Positions 1 through 11,959 of a stretch of DNA of 64,000 nucleotides are shown piece after piece (within the stretch, counting starts at the first letter, position 1; the number at the start of each line of letters is the position of its first letter). Made by a program: the position numbers and the translations under genes. Source of the DNA: Pyricularia pennisetigena (Eukaryota > Ascomycota > Sordariomycetes > Magnaporthales > Pyriculariaceae); assembly GCF_004337985.1 (NCBI RefSeq), contig NW_021940919.1:682001-746000 (forward strand), written 5' to 3'. The notes beneath the pieces were generated by a model that saw nothing but the letters and a program-made list of their open reading frames with translations, was not told the DNA's origin and made no database searches.

Positions 1-330
1 ATATACGCCAGGTAGGTGGTATATGAGTGCTAGTAAAAATGTCGATATAATTTAGGCCTTCGACCTGTAAAAAACCCCTAACAACAAACCTAGTTTTATA
101 TTTTACAGGTTTATTATTTTTATCCTTTTTTAATTTAAATACCGGGCGGGTAAAAACGAGTGTACGGTTTATAAATATTTTAATTTCTGGGATAAAACGG
201 AAGGTTTTTATAATAACGACTTGGTCGAATTTAACCGTTAAAACAATTAACCATTTAGCATTTTTGAAGCTATTTAAAGCTTATTGGTAATCATTTGGTT
301 TACCATTTTCAGTGGGTTTTCTTTTTATTT
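1..330 (-). pseudogene. copia-1 reverse transcriptase fragment
   Basis: On the minus strand this matches the N-terminal part of the copia reverse transcriptase seen in the + orientation at about 25,930-26,200 in copia-2. The conserved block reads RGFLQVEGL, then a stretch ending in IPPTW, typical of the RVT_2 family. The window begins inside the domain, so the catalytic aspartates are not visible. Stops make it non-functional. Confidence 0.7.
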
Positions 331-415
331 CTTTTTTGGTTTAAAAATAAAAATAATGCACGTAATTTATATCCATTAAATCTGGGTTTTCGAACTGCGA
401 ATTTAATTCCATATT

Positions 416-760
416 TTATATTTTAAATGCTGAAAACACCGGAATTTCCGTTGTTTTAGGTACTGGATTAGGTACCGCTACCGTTATAGGTTTTGGGGGG
501 CAAACGGTAAATTGTATAAACCTGGCGGGAATTGTATTTTTAGGGTGTAAATACCTTGTAACGGGTGGTAATTGCCCTGTAACCGGTAGTAAATACCCTG
601 TATTTTCAGGGCTTTTTAAGGGATAATTATCCGTTGGAAAGCTGTTGATTTTGGTTATAAATTTAGAATTAAAATCCCCTTTTAAATTTGTATTTTCCCC
701 TTCTAAAATTTGTAACGTTTCCCCTGGAATAACCAAATTTTCAGCGGTTATACTTTTCAT
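416..760 (-). pseudogene. copia-1 proline-rich linker between integrase and RT
   Basis: An open stretch of 114 codons with a Pro/Thr/Val-rich segment containing short repeats such as PVTGQLPPVT. The same linker lies between integrase and reverse transcriptase in copia-2 (about 25,320-25,780), where the repeat is longer. It is probably a disordered polyprotein spacer and has no catalytic motif. It stays open in a decayed element because it has few RIP-prone Gln or Trp codons. Confidence 0.6.
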
Positions 761-1212
761 ATTCTTACGGTAAAGGTTTTATATACGGCCCGTTTAGCGG
801 GTGCGTAAACCAACGCTGTAAAATTTGATACATGGGTTAAAAATTTCACCGTTTCGGTGCGGGGAAGTAATTTATTAAATTTTTGGCGTTTTTCCAACGG
901 TATAATAACCTGGTATATAATACTAATAACCCGAAAATACCCTAAATTGGGTTTGTGCGGTAATCCAGGCTGGAATTCGGAATAAAATTCCTCGTAAAAT
1001 GTTAAATCCCTATTAATTACCGCTATACGGTTAATTAAATTAGTTACGGTAAATAGTAAATAATATTATAAATATATTGGTAAGCCCGCCGTTATGATAG
1101 TAAACCGAAATTTATTCGAAATAACCCTAACGGACCGTTCCGTTAATCCGTTTTGGCCGTGGTTATAGGGATTCGAAATACTAAAATTAACACCTTTATT
1201 TTTAAACCAATT

Positions 1213-1431
1213 TTAAAGGTTTGTATTAACCTCATACCCCTTATCGAAATGAAAATTTAGCGGGTAGCGCCCGTACGTAGTTTTTAAAACCTCACAAAAG
1301 CTTTTAATAGCGATTAAAACCGTAAATCCGGTTTTATTTTTTAATAGGATAAACCAGCGAAAACGTGATTTTCGGTCCACTAATAACAAAAATACGGGCT
1401 TTTTGTTATAAGAATTATGTTTAAAAATCAC
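1213..1431 (-). pseudogene. copia-1 integrase core fragment
   Basis: This 72-codon open segment matches the copia integrase catalytic core: the block DRKSRFRWFILLKNK corresponds to the usual DDxSRxxWVxxLKxK region, and FHFDKGYE to the LRSDNGGEF region. In the homologous copia-2 stretch (24603-24821) the same blocks appear. Flanking stops and the changed second motif show it is dead. It would have inserted the cDNA copy into chromosomal DNA. Confidence 0.7.
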
Positions 1432-2093
1432 TATATTACCTTTTATAACATCGAAAATATTAGGGGGTGTAAGGAGCGCGACTCTATTTGTACGCCTAAC
1501 AAAAATAATTTTAATAGAAGCAGTACAGGTAATTGCCCTAATTCTGTTGAGATTAGGTAAATTTTTTATAATTCTAGCGTTTTTTTTAGCAATAATAACC
1601 CTATATACCCCAAACGCCTATACCATGACAGGGCTTTTTAAGTTTGGATTTCGTTACAATTACCTATAATTCCGTTTTTTTAAGGGGTTAATTAACCGTC
1701 CATAGTCCGTTTTAAGCTTAAAAGGAGGTAATTTACAGGGGTTTGTTTTAAATCCGATAATAAAAAAGGTTTTAATAACGGACTATTTGTATAGAAAACG
1801 CCTTTTCTTTCGGAAATAATCCCTTTTATATTAAGTTGTATAAAAGGGTTGTTTAACGGTGTATCGGGCCTACGGGGCCCAATTTCACGTGAATTTTCAA
1901 GGTTTTTACCGCTAAATTTTTGCGTTATAGGTAAATTTACGGCCATTTCCGTATTTTGTTCGGGATTTAGCTTTTCCGTTACCGTATTTTTTTCCGGTTC
2001 CGAATCGGTGTAAATTCTATAATCCTCGTAATTTTCGGGGTTTATATTATTTAAGTTTATTTCCCACGGGGCTGCGTAACCCTTTATAACCCC

Positions 2094-2543
2094 TTATAAG
2101 GTTATATTAAAAACGGTGCTATATTCACCTTTTATATAGGCGTAATTCGAAATAACGTTATTTCGAAAAAAAATATCGCACTTTTTAACTTTTGAATAAA
2201 ACGAATATTTAACGGTATTCAAACGTCCCCACATTTTACAATCCTTATTATGCAAAGTATTTTTTAATAATACGCCTTTTATATTATAATATATAAAATT
2301 ATTAACAATATTTATTTTAAACGAGGGGATATATAAAACGTTATTTAGCGTAATTTTTCTAAATTCGTCAATTTTTTGGCCGCAACGGACCTGTATTTTT
2401 ATAATTCCGGTATTTACAAATTTAACAGGGTTACCTCCTGTACCGATTTCGACTGTAAAACCGGGGGTATAATCGGTAAAAAATTGCTTATTTGCAAAAA
2501 TATGGTGCGTATCACCTGTATCGTACAGGATAGGGTAACCCAA
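2094..2543 (-). pseudogene. copia-1 aspartic protease and pre-integrase region
   Basis: A 149-codon open stretch with the retropepsin-type motif LYDTGDTHHIF near its start and NVLYIPSFKINIV about 60 residues later, the pair typical of copia proteases (D[ST]G...LYVPSL). The active-site aspartate is still present here, while copia-2 has the same site changed to NTG, a G-to-A change. It continues into the linker before the gag-pre-integrase domain. Upstream stops separate it from gag, so no functional polyprotein is made. Confidence 0.75.
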
Positions 2544-2872
2544 TTTCCATGGTTTAAAAGTCCTTTTTACACTGCGTCCAACTTTCGTTTTAATTTTAAA
2601 ATTAGCTGTTAAAACCTGTGGTTTAACGTTTTACCGGTATCGGTTTCCGAATCCGAATCCGAATATAATTATATATTTCCGCTAATAGCAGAATTAACCT
2701 TTTATTTTAAAACGTTATACGCTGCGTTTTCGTTAACGTTACTTGGAATTAAACCCGTAAATAATTCGAAATTTATAAAAATTATGGACGTTCCACCGGT
2801 TAATTCGCTGGAGGAGAATTTAATATTTTTTGCAAAAGCAGAATCCGAATTAAAGTTTTTATTACCCTTTAT

Positions 2873-3889
2873 TTATAATTTAAAAGTGGTTTCCTGCCCA
2901 TTATTTTCCTTTTTAGCGCCTTTTTTGGCGCTCTTTTTACCCGTTTTTTTACCTTTAGATTTATAATTAACTGTTTTAGCCGTTATAAAACTTGAAATTG
3001 AATTTTCGGATATAAAGTCCGCCATAAAATATTGTAAATTTAATTTTTCCGAATTTTGGCCTATTATTTGCAAAGTCCGTTGGGTATTGCGTTGGCGTTC
3101 GGTCCAAATAGGAAATATCCCCTCCAGGGCCCGTAAATACTTATTTCGTACGTTTACAGGGTTAATTTGCACGTTGGTATTTGTTAATTTAATTACCAAT
3201 AAATTAAAACGGTTATTAAATTCAAATATTATTCCTTTAAATTTTGAAACATTTGAAGCGTGGAATTCCCGATATAATAAATTTCGACTAATTTCGGGTG
3301 TAACGGAATAACTATTTTCCAGGGTTTCATAAACCGTTACGGGGCTGGAATACCATGCAATGAATTTTAAAAATTCTTTGGTTAAACTATTTTTTATAAA
3401 TGATAATAGGATTAATTGCTCGTATTCCGGTGAAATGAAACCAATTTCAGGGTTGGAAATGAATTCCGCTGTTTTTATAATTTCAAATTGTATTATTAAC
3501 GTTTATTTCCACAAATCGTAACTATTAACCCTTATTAATTTATAATTTTCGGGGAAAGATAATACCCGTTTGGATAGCTTTCTACCTATCCCGTCACCTA
3601 AAATTAGGTTACCAAATGGATTAGGGGGTGCGGTAGCGGGTTTATTTTCCGAATTACCATTAAAATGAGTGGAATTACCGTTTTTTAGGGCTAGTGGGGC
3701 AGTTAATTGATAAATTATCCTTTAAAATTAATTTATCTGCGTAATTAACGCTTTTAATTGCAGGTTTTGGGCCTGTAATTTAACGGTTAAAACCTCGTTT
3801 GGGTTGGGTTCAGGCCCCCTATTTGTTGGAATGGGGCCTGGAAAGGCCGATATAGGGCTATTTTCCATTATAGGGTAATTGAAATTATG
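2873..3889 (-). pseudogene. copia-1 gag remnant
   Basis: Two open pieces match the capsid region of the copia elements here. One begins with a methionine near 3868 (MENSPISAFPGPIP), and the other (3199-2873) ends in a lysine-rich tail with KGKKTGKKSAKKGAKK. The start codon region is the same in copia-3 at 33842. No clear CCHC zinc knuckle survives; the basic tail may serve nucleic acid binding. Stops interrupt the frame between the pieces. Confidence 0.6.
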
Positions 3890-4644
3890 GTTGCAATTCG
3901 CTAATTTATAGCTATAATTAATCAATCTAATTGTCTAAGGGTAAATACCCTATTTAATTTAGGATTTGCCATACCCTTTGCCTTTTAACGGGTATAGGCC
4001 TGTAATTGCCAATTATAGGGTTTATTGCTATTTTTAATAGTTAAAATCCATTAAAATACAGGGTTGGAATCCCTAAAATCCACAATTAATGGGTGCCCTG
4101 GTACTTATACCAATCCAGGTGCACGTGACGAATTCAATTCGTTAAATGGGTGCAGGGTAAATTGCAGGGTATCGTGCAGGGTAAATTAACTACTAACGTA
4201 ATTCCGCTAATGGGTTTATAGGTTATTGTAAACCCTATTAAGCGCACTAGGATTTAATGGGCTATTAGCGATCGAATATAGGGATTTTTAACCCTAATTC
4301 GCTAACGTAACCCCTATTAAAAATTTGAGCCAATTACAGTGGCGTACACGATCCACAAAAACCATACCAAAATTTTTTTGGATTTGCAATGCAAGCGATC
4401 GTTGCAGTATTTAAAAGGGCCTAAGTCGAACGCTAATTTTTGGCGATCCCCATTGTAAATACAGGGGGTAAAATGCTAGATTAGCGCCTAAAACCAACAA
4501 TTTTGCACAAAAACAGCAATATATTCGTCAATATACGTGCTATAAAAATGCGATAATAACCAAAATAAAACGTAAATTTCAGGCTTTCCAGCGATGCAAA
4601 ATACATTTTAATATACAAATTAAAACCTTTCCGGGCTTATAACT

Positions 4645-7058
4645 TATTAATAATATGGGTTGTTAACAGGGGGTTAGGTATTAACCTAGGTGCGGCGTGG
4701 TGTTAATTGCGTTGTAAAAACCTGTAATTACAGGGTTTATATGCACTAAATTCACTAATTTTGGGATTAATAAATTTGATTCATTAGTGGGGGAAATTTT
4801 GCTTTATCTCCCTTATATACTCTCCGATATCGAAATGGGGGTCCGCACCCCGCAAAGGGTTCCGGTGCCGCACACGATTTTCCGAAAAAATATTTTATAT
4901 GCGTTATTGAAAAAACACCCTTATTTCCATATAAACCATTTCTGGGTTCGCACTAATTTGCTGACTTGGTGAAAATTTCAACCCGGTACAGGGTAGCTGA
5001 TTCGTAAGTGCAGGGTGGGTATTAAACCCGGTATAGGGTGAAACCCTAGTTTCAGGGCTCATCCCTGAAGCCCAAAGCTCCACAATTGAGCGTGGCTCAA
5101 TTGCGGCTTTGTAATGTACCTGTGGGTCCATCCAAAGAACACTCTGGTTCAGGTCTGAGGACAACTTGTCGATTTTGGCCGTTTATGGCGGTATTTTTGG
5201 CCTTTTTTCGACCGACACTCCTTTATTATTCCACAATTACGCAAATTATTAAAAAAGAAAAATATCGTTGAAAATAGCGTTTAATATTGCTATTAGCAGC
5301 GATTTGATTTACTTTTTTATCTTTTATAATGGCCGAATTCGATACCACCTGCCCTTAATCCGTTCATGGCGGTACTGTTTTTTCGATTTTTTTTTCGATT
5401 TTCGACTTTTTTTAATATTATTTTTAATTTTTGACCAAATTTTATACTTTTTGCACGTGGAGGGTGGTATATATATATATATATATATATATCGTTATTG
5501 GGAATTTTGGTGCATATACCATATTATATAAGCAGTTAAATAAGCGGATAGGCAAAATATATACTTTTTTATATATAATTTACGATCGAAACTCGTTTAT
5601 ATTTTTACCAGTTTTAACGATAATAAAACCAGAATTTTAACGATTCGATCACGTATTTAAACAAACGTCCAGGTCTTATCCTACCTATAGTATCGGCTTT
5701 AAAAACCTTTTAATAAAAGAAAATGTTAAATGTGTATTTTATAAATTTTTTTGCTTTATTTGATTAATTTTATATTATTTTTGTTTTGCAGCCAAATTTT
5801 ATGGTTTTTGCACGTGGGGGGTAACATATATATATTTAATATAATACTACATTTTGGTACGTATATTTAATTCTATAAGCCGTTAAATATGCGGATAGGT
5901 AAAGAGTATCCAATTTTATATATATTTTACAATGGAAATGCTTGTACATTTTTACCAATTTTAATATTAATAAAACCAAAATTTGAAGAAGTGGATAATG
6001 TTTATAAGTAAACGTTAACGTAAAACCCGATCTACAATACCGGCGCTTTTTATTTTTTTATATAAAAGAATGCTAAATTTGTAATATTCTAATATTTATT
6101 GCTTTACTTAATTTAATGGAATTTATAAAAAAAAAGTAAAATAAAATTCTTTGATGAATTAATAAAATCATGCCTAAATTAAATTTTTTTTAATTTTACC
6201 AACATTTGTGTAAATTATTTAGGTTTTTAACAAAATGTTAGTTAATATACAAATATTAATAATGTTTTTGTTTAAATCGATCATTGCATGCACTTTGCAG
6301 TATGAGGTCTGCTAAGCTATAAATACTGTAACTAAAATAAAAATTAATATTATATACTATTATTTAAAATAGAAATTAAATATAATGAAAAATTACACAT
6401 TTTATTTAATATTTTAATATCTTTTCAAATACAGTGGTTACAAAAACGCGGCCGGCAGTCAAGTAATCAGCAAACTCCAATAAATCTAACGCAACTTACT
6501 ATATATTTTTATAATTTTTATTTATTCTTTTATACGAATATTTATTTGCATACTATAGGTACACTATTTTCTTTTACGATTACAATGCGAATATATTGTA
6601 TATACCCGCTATAAACGGCAAAATACCACAAATTATCCTTATATTAATAAAATAATTATAAGCGATATCGTAATATTAAATATATTATTAATAATACCGT
6701 TATAAACGGCGAAATGCGACAAATTATCGTTGGTGGTACCGCCGTGAACGGCGAAATGCGACAAAATGTCCTCAGATTAGAACGAGCGCGATTTTTTCGG
6801 CCAATGTAATTGGTCGAAAAGCCATGTGGCTAAAAGGTACATGGAGCGCTCGGTCCCCACTGCGAAGCAGGGGGGTCTAATCTGAGCACTGAGACTAGTG
6901 AAACCCCATTCGCTGACTTTGAATCGCAACTCCTGCAATACACAAAATATAATAGAAAATCTGATAACCTCAGCAGCCCCACTTCGGCACTATTTATTGT
7001 GGCTTATATACAAATATAAGTGGACCCATTAAATGCTAAATAACGCATATAATTAACA
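4645..7058 (-). repeat. 5' LTR of copia-1, split by a Mutator-like element
   Basis: The two outer parts (4645-5046 and 6898-7058) form one copia LTR of about 554 bp in minus orientation; the rest is the insertion at 5047-6897. The same LTR occurs at 28025-28582, 31804-32374 and 38827-39407. Its ends are TGTTAAT and (G)TTAACA, with RIP changes at the inner end. One copy of the 9-bp insertion duplication lies on each side of the inserted element. Confidence 0.85.
5047..6897. mobile_element. Non-autonomous Mutator-like element, copy A (1851 bp)
   Basis: The element begins TAGTTTCAGGGCTCA and ends with the inverse of TAGTCTCAGTGCTCA. It is flanked by the 9-bp direct repeat GTGAAACCC (5038-5046 and 6898-6906), which occurs once in uninserted LTR copies. 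Subterminal sequences also pair (CTGAGGACA near both ends, then a GGCGG motif), suggesting long terminal inverted repeats. A 9-bp duplication with long inverted repeats favours Mutator-like over hAT (8 bp). No transposase reading frame is visible. Related copies lie at 28583-29514 and 34184-36016. It contains a (TA)n run at about 5468-5492. Confidence 0.7.
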
Positions 7059-7179
7059 GAAATTAGTCGAAATTCACTATATCGGGAATTTTACGCCTTA
7101 AATTTTTCGAGATTTAAAAAATCAATACCTGAATTTAACAGCCGTTTTAATTCACTGGTAGCTAAGTTAGCGAATATTA

Positions 7180-7864
7180 CCGTGCAAGTTAACCCCGTAA
7201 GCGTACGGAATTAATATTTACGGGCCCTAAAAGGGATATTCCTTATTTGGACCGAACGCAAACACAATACGTAACGGGCCCTGCAGGTATTAGGCCAAAA
7301 TTCGGAAAAATTAAATTTGCAATATTTTATGGCGGACCTCATATTCGAAAATTCAATTTCAAGTTTTATAACGGCTAAAACAGTTAATTATAAATCTAAA
7401 GGTAAAAAAACGGGTAAAAAAAACGCTAAAAAAGGCGCTAAAAAGGAAAATAATGGGCAGGAAACCACTTTTAAATTATAAACAAAGGGTAATAAAAACT
7501 TTAATAAGGATTCTGCTTTTGCAAAAAATACTAAATCCTCCTCCAGCGAATTAACCGGTGGAACGTCCATAATTGTTTTAAATTTCGAATTATTTACGGG
7601 TTTAATTCCAAATAACGTTAACGAAAACGCAGCGTATAACGTTTTAAAATAAAAGGTTAATTCCGCTATTAGCGGAATTATAAAATTATATTCGGATTCG
7701 GATTTGGAAACCGATACCGGTAAAACGTTAAACCACAGGTTTTAACAGCTAATTTTAAAATTAAAACGAAATTTGGACGTGGTGTAAAAAGGACTTTTAA
7801 ACCATGGAAATTGGGTTACCATATCCTGTACAATACAGGTAATACGCACCATATTTTTGCAAAT
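7180..7864 (+). pseudogene. copia-2 gag-protease fragment
   Basis: This stretch carries the plus-strand counterpart of the copia-1 gag block (VNPVSVRN, then YLRALKGIF and IWTER), the lysine-rich tail, and the first part of the protease. The protease motif reads LYNTGNTHHIF, with both aspartates of the DTGD motif changed to Asn by G-to-A changes. It stops at 7864 where gypsy-2 is inserted; the remainder resumes at 23545. Confidence 0.7.
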
Positions 7865-8052
7865 TATTATAGGGTAAGCCAACGGCCTTGAGACCGTTAA
7901 ATATCCTTATTGGTATTATTACTAACGCTGGGGAAAAAGGGAGGAAAAGGTGTATGTCCGGGTCGTGGTAATGTCCTTCCCTTTATATATTATCCCTAAC
8001 CCGCTTTTATATCTTATTATATAATACGTGCCTTAGGCACGAATCTATAATA
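7865..8052 (-). repeat. 3' LTR of gypsy-2 (188 bp)
   Basis: This 188-bp repeat matches 23352-23539 along its full length and 31463-31653 more distantly. It starts TATTATAGGG (TG changed to TA) and ends in CTATAATA, corresponding to CCATAACA in the other copy. It directly follows the CAAAT target duplication. Pairwise differences are mostly transitions. Confidence 0.85.
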
Positions 8053-8156
8053 TAACCCGTATTCGCCCGTTTTTTATCGGGTATAGTCCCCATTTGGAGG
8101 TATAGGGGCAATCCAACGGGCGCGTATCCTAATATAACCTACCCGTCCATTATTCC

Positions 8157-8770
8157 GGGCGGTATAAACCCGTAATCGGGTTTTACCTTCCTATTTTCGG
8201 CCGCGGTTATATTATGGGCCTTTTATCCCTGGTTCCGTTTACGGGCGGTTATCGTAATTCGTTTTTTCCTATTTTTGGGTGGTATAAATCCGTAGTCGAA
8301 TTTTATCCTCCCGTTTTTAGTTGCGATTATATCGTAGTTTTTTTATTATATTTGCCGTTTGCGGGTGGTTATCGCGGTTTATTTTCCTTTTATTTTGGGC
8401 GGTATAAAACCGTGGTCGGGTTTTACCTTCCTATTTTTGGTTGCGGTGGTGTCGCGGTTTTTTTATCGTATTTACCGTTTACGGGTATTTGTCGCGGTTT
8501 ATTTTCCTTTTATTTTGGGCGGTATAAGGCCGTGGTCGGGTTTTACTTTCCTATTTTTAGTTACAGTAATGTCGCGGTTTTTTTATCGTATTTACCGTTT
8601 GCGGGTATTTGTCGCGGTTTACTTTCCTTTTATTTTAAACGGTATAAGGCCGTGGTTGGGTTTTACCTTTTTTTTAGTTGCGGTAATATCGCGGTTTTTT
8701 TATCGTATTTACCGTTTGCGGGTATTTATCGCGGTTTACCTTTTTTTCACTTTAAACGGTATAAATTCGT
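8157..8770. repeat. Tandem repeat, about 120-bp unit, about five copies
   Basis: Units start at about 8157, 8277, 8398, 8518 and 8638, marked by a GG[CT]GGTATAA or AACGGTATAA motif, with a degenerate end near 8755. Each unit also carries a TTACCTTCC or similar block and a CGCGGTTT block. The plus strand stays open through the array, giving a T-rich 40-residue repeat, but 120 is a multiple of 3 and RIP has skewed the base composition, so coding is not shown. The array lies between pol and the 3' LTR of gypsy-2. Confidence 0.8.
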
Positions 8771-9091
8771 TTATTTATTGGTATAATTTTTTTCCCGTAA
8801 TAATTGCGGTTTTTATTTTTCGCATTTTTCCCGCGTTATCGTCCTGGTCCTTTTTACTTTCCAACTTTTTTTCCATTCGAATCCTTTTCGTTTTTATTCC
8901 CTTTTTTTATTGCCATTTTATCGATTTTTCCCGTTTTCCCCTCGTTTTATTTTTTATTTATATTATTTTTATTTCGTCCGTCCTTATTTCCTGCTCGCTC
9001 CTATTTATTATTCGTATCGTTATTTGTCGTTACCGCGTCGTTATTATATCCCGGGCCTTTATTTCCTTAATCGCGTTATAAATAACGTTTG

Positions 9092-9543
9092 TGTTACGAC
9101 CAGACAAGATGGGTCGGTACCAATGAGGCCAGGCGGGGTCACCCCCCTCCTAACGACACTCGACCAAAGGAAACACCGACCGACAGGAAACAAAATAACA
9201 TAAAAGATCACGTAACCCCACGTGATCGCCAAAAAAACGATATAATTAATATGTCACATATCAATTATAGCAGAACAAGTGATATGCGGGCTATGGGACA
9301 TATTAAGCATATTACACCCAGGACAACGGACTATATAAAATACGCTCATTACCATATAAATAAATTCGATTTTAGGATTGCTTAGCAGCAATTAAATTCT
9401 AATTAACCTCAATATTTATTTAAAAACGATTATAATTTTACCCCAATTATTAAAAACCCCAATTACCCAATTAAAACGTTCAATTGTTTTAACCCACTGT
9501 ACTTTACCCTAAAAACAGGTTACCCGATACCTTAATCGTAATA
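9092..9543 (+). repeat. 5' LTR of gypsy-1 (452 bp)
   Basis: Begins TGTTACGACC and matches 15861-16312 over its full length. It keeps more CpA and TpG than the 3' copy in its first 300 bases, which in turn keeps more in the last part, so the two LTRs decayed unevenly. No clear tRNA primer-binding site follows it. It contains CACGTGATCG near 9220. Confidence 0.9.
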
Positions 9544-9779
9544 TTTTAATTGCTCCTATTTAATATTTTACCTTAAAATATACCGAATAGTATCGCCGAA
9601 ATAATGTTTTCCAACAAAACCACCCCTTAAACCCCTTTTACCACTAACGCTCCGGCCAACGCTAACGCTTTGCGTTAAATAATCGCGACGTTCCAAGCAA
9701 AAAATCGACAATTCCAGGAACGAATAACCGAATAAATTAATCGAACTAATAGGAACCATATTAAATACTTTTTACCATT

Positions 9780-10530
9780 ACCTTATAATGGCACCCCAGG
9801 TATTTTACAGGGATTTTTTACGGGAACCCGGGCCTACTTTTATTTTAATAAGGATAATTTCGATAATAACGCAGAAAAGGTTATTTACGCAATTTCGCTA
9901 TTAAAAAGCGATACGTTTACCTGGTTCGAACCAATCCTACGAAATTATTTGGACCACGATAAAAAAAAAACCGTAAAATTGAAACCAACCGCATTTTCGA
10001 CGATTACGAAAATTTCGAAAAATGCTTTAAGGGAGCATTCGGTAGCCCAAACGAGGAACGCACGGTTAAACGTAAGCTGGTACGCTTTATTTAAACCAAA
10101 TCGGTATCCAAATATACCAGTAAATTTCGACAAATTACCGCCAAACTACTATAGGGCCCCGAAGCTTTAATGGCACGTTTTTATGCGGGATTTAAAAAAG
10201 AAATTAAAAACGAATTTGTTAAAAAAAAACGACCCGACACCCTAACCGAATACGTAAAATTAACAATTAAAATCGATAACCGATTTTACGAACGGAAACT
10301 GGAACGACGCGAAAAACGCAGCGTATAGGGGCCAGCTTTGCGACAAACCAATACGGGACGCAAATATTAATACCCCAAACCGCTTCGCCAATACAGTATT
10401 TCCTACGGAATATACAGCGGACCCATGGACCTTAACGCGACCCAATATAAAAAACCTCGCAAAAATCCCAAAAATGGTAAATGTTTTAAATGCGAAAAAC
10501 CAGGATATATAGCCAAATTTTGTCCCTAAA
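9780..10530 (+). pseudogene. gypsy-1 gag (capsid and zinc knuckle)
   Basis: Recognisable capsid blocks include the AEKVIYAISLL segment followed by FTWFEP, typical of Ty3/gypsy capsid (AxxWxxP-like). A nucleocapsid knuckle lies at about 10482-10523, reading KCFKCEKPGYIAKFC: a CX2CX4HX4C motif whose His is now Tyr (CAT to TAT). Several stops and frame changes interrupt it. The product would have packaged element RNA. Confidence 0.75.
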
Positions 10531-11959
10531 GCACTCCGGACCTATACCCTGATTCCAAAAAACCACGAGGATTAAATACCATTATCCACTAACAAATACC
10601 ACCGGATTAATACAATTTAAAAAACTGGACCATATATTACGACGATAATTGCATAATCCATAATAGCGCAAAAATGGACGCAGGATAATACCCACAAAAA
10701 TTTAAAGGCATTCGGACCCTAATAATAGGAAACCGTGTACCTATTAAGACCAAACCACCGGCACAATTACGCAGGTAAAACACCAAATTACCCGAATTTA
10801 CGGAATTAGATATTTTAGAAAAATTAGAACCAAAACCATTGGGATAAACCCACCGCATCCGGATGATCCAATAAACCCCAATAACGGACGAATTTAGTAA
10901 CGAGTTAAAAAACGAATCTAACGAAAAAAAGACTATATTTTCAAACCCATACAGTGCAACAAGGGAAAATAACCCCTATATATATAAAAAAAAACTTATC
11001 GATTTATACCGAAACGACCAATTAGTGCAATTTCCCGGAATACCATTTCGAATACAGATATAAAACCCCATAGGATTAATCGATTTAACCTTCGGAAACC
11101 ACCCAACCTTGGATACCAAACATCCCAAACATACAAAAATCTTTTGGGTAAAATGTTTTTGAAATAATTGCGGACTGTATTTTAGCAGAAAAATAATCCA
11201 CGATTTCTTCCCACGACGACGCAAAATAATAGGTATCCACGAAATATATACCACCACTAAATTACCCAATTGGGAAATTAAAATAAGATTTAACACCGAA
11301 CCAGCGGTAATCTTTACCTTTTATAATAATTACCCTATGGTATACTATAACCAAAGACAATTCCCATGGTACGAATGCACCCGAAACATTTGCAAAATAC
11401 ATATATTAACCAAAGTATAAATATGGTACGAAACGAAATTACGATAACCAGGACCCGCACCTATAACCAAAATTGTGTGGAACCCTAACGTTAAAAACAA
11501 CGAAATACCCACAAACGCACGAAAAACGCCTGTACCAATAGGGTACCGATTTAATAAAATTAACGTTAAAAACAGCTATACGCCCCGAAACAAGAAAAAT
11601 AAGGACCCACGACGCGAATCCAACAAATTAAAAAACTAGGATAACCAAACGGTACAGGGCACCAAACGGTAATAATAAAAACGGAATAAAAAACCTTAAA
11701 CGCCACGCAAACCACGAAAGCAATATACGAATATATATTCCTAAATATACGATTTAATGGAAAACCCATACGAGCGCTCCTTAATAGCGGAGTATAAAAT
11801 AATTACATTTTTCCAAAAATCGTGAAAAAACGACGAATATTTTGGCGATAAAAGGAAAAACTATATCGATTATAAACCGTAAAAAAAAAGGCAATTTTAT
11901 ACGGGAACGGTATTATCGAAACAAAAACCGTACATTTTTGGATGGAAAGCTATGGACGA

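Larger units (their letters stand above)
1..7058 (-). mobile_element. copia-1, Ty1/copia retrotransposon, RIP-decayed, runs off left edge
   Basis: This minus-strand Ty1/copia element has its 5' LTR at the right (4645-7058, split by a Mutator-like insertion). Leader, gag, protease, integrase and the start of reverse transcriptase follow leftward to base 1, so RNase H and the 3' LTR lie outside the window. The same proteins recur in copia-2 and copia-3. Reading frames are broken by TAA/TAG stops and the DNA is very AT-rich, as expected after RIP. The outer LTR end (ATTAACA at 7052-7058, reverse complement of TGTTAAT) abuts the gag interior of copia-2, so copia-1 inserted into copia-2. Boundaries in view are secure; the far TSD cannot be seen. 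Confidence 0.85.

Noticed and set aside
5047..6897. A Tc1/mariner element with TA duplication
   Set aside because: TA lies at both ends, but uninserted LTR copies contain GTGAAACCC once while it is present on both sides here, so the duplication is 9 bp and the TA belongs to the element.
8359..9081. A 240-codon plus-strand frame with repetitive Phe/Tyr/Ile-rich sequence resembling a membrane protein
   Set aside because: It overlaps the 120-bp tandem array, where C-to-T decay makes the strand T-rich and removes stops. Hydrophobicity follows from base composition, and two other frames are also open.
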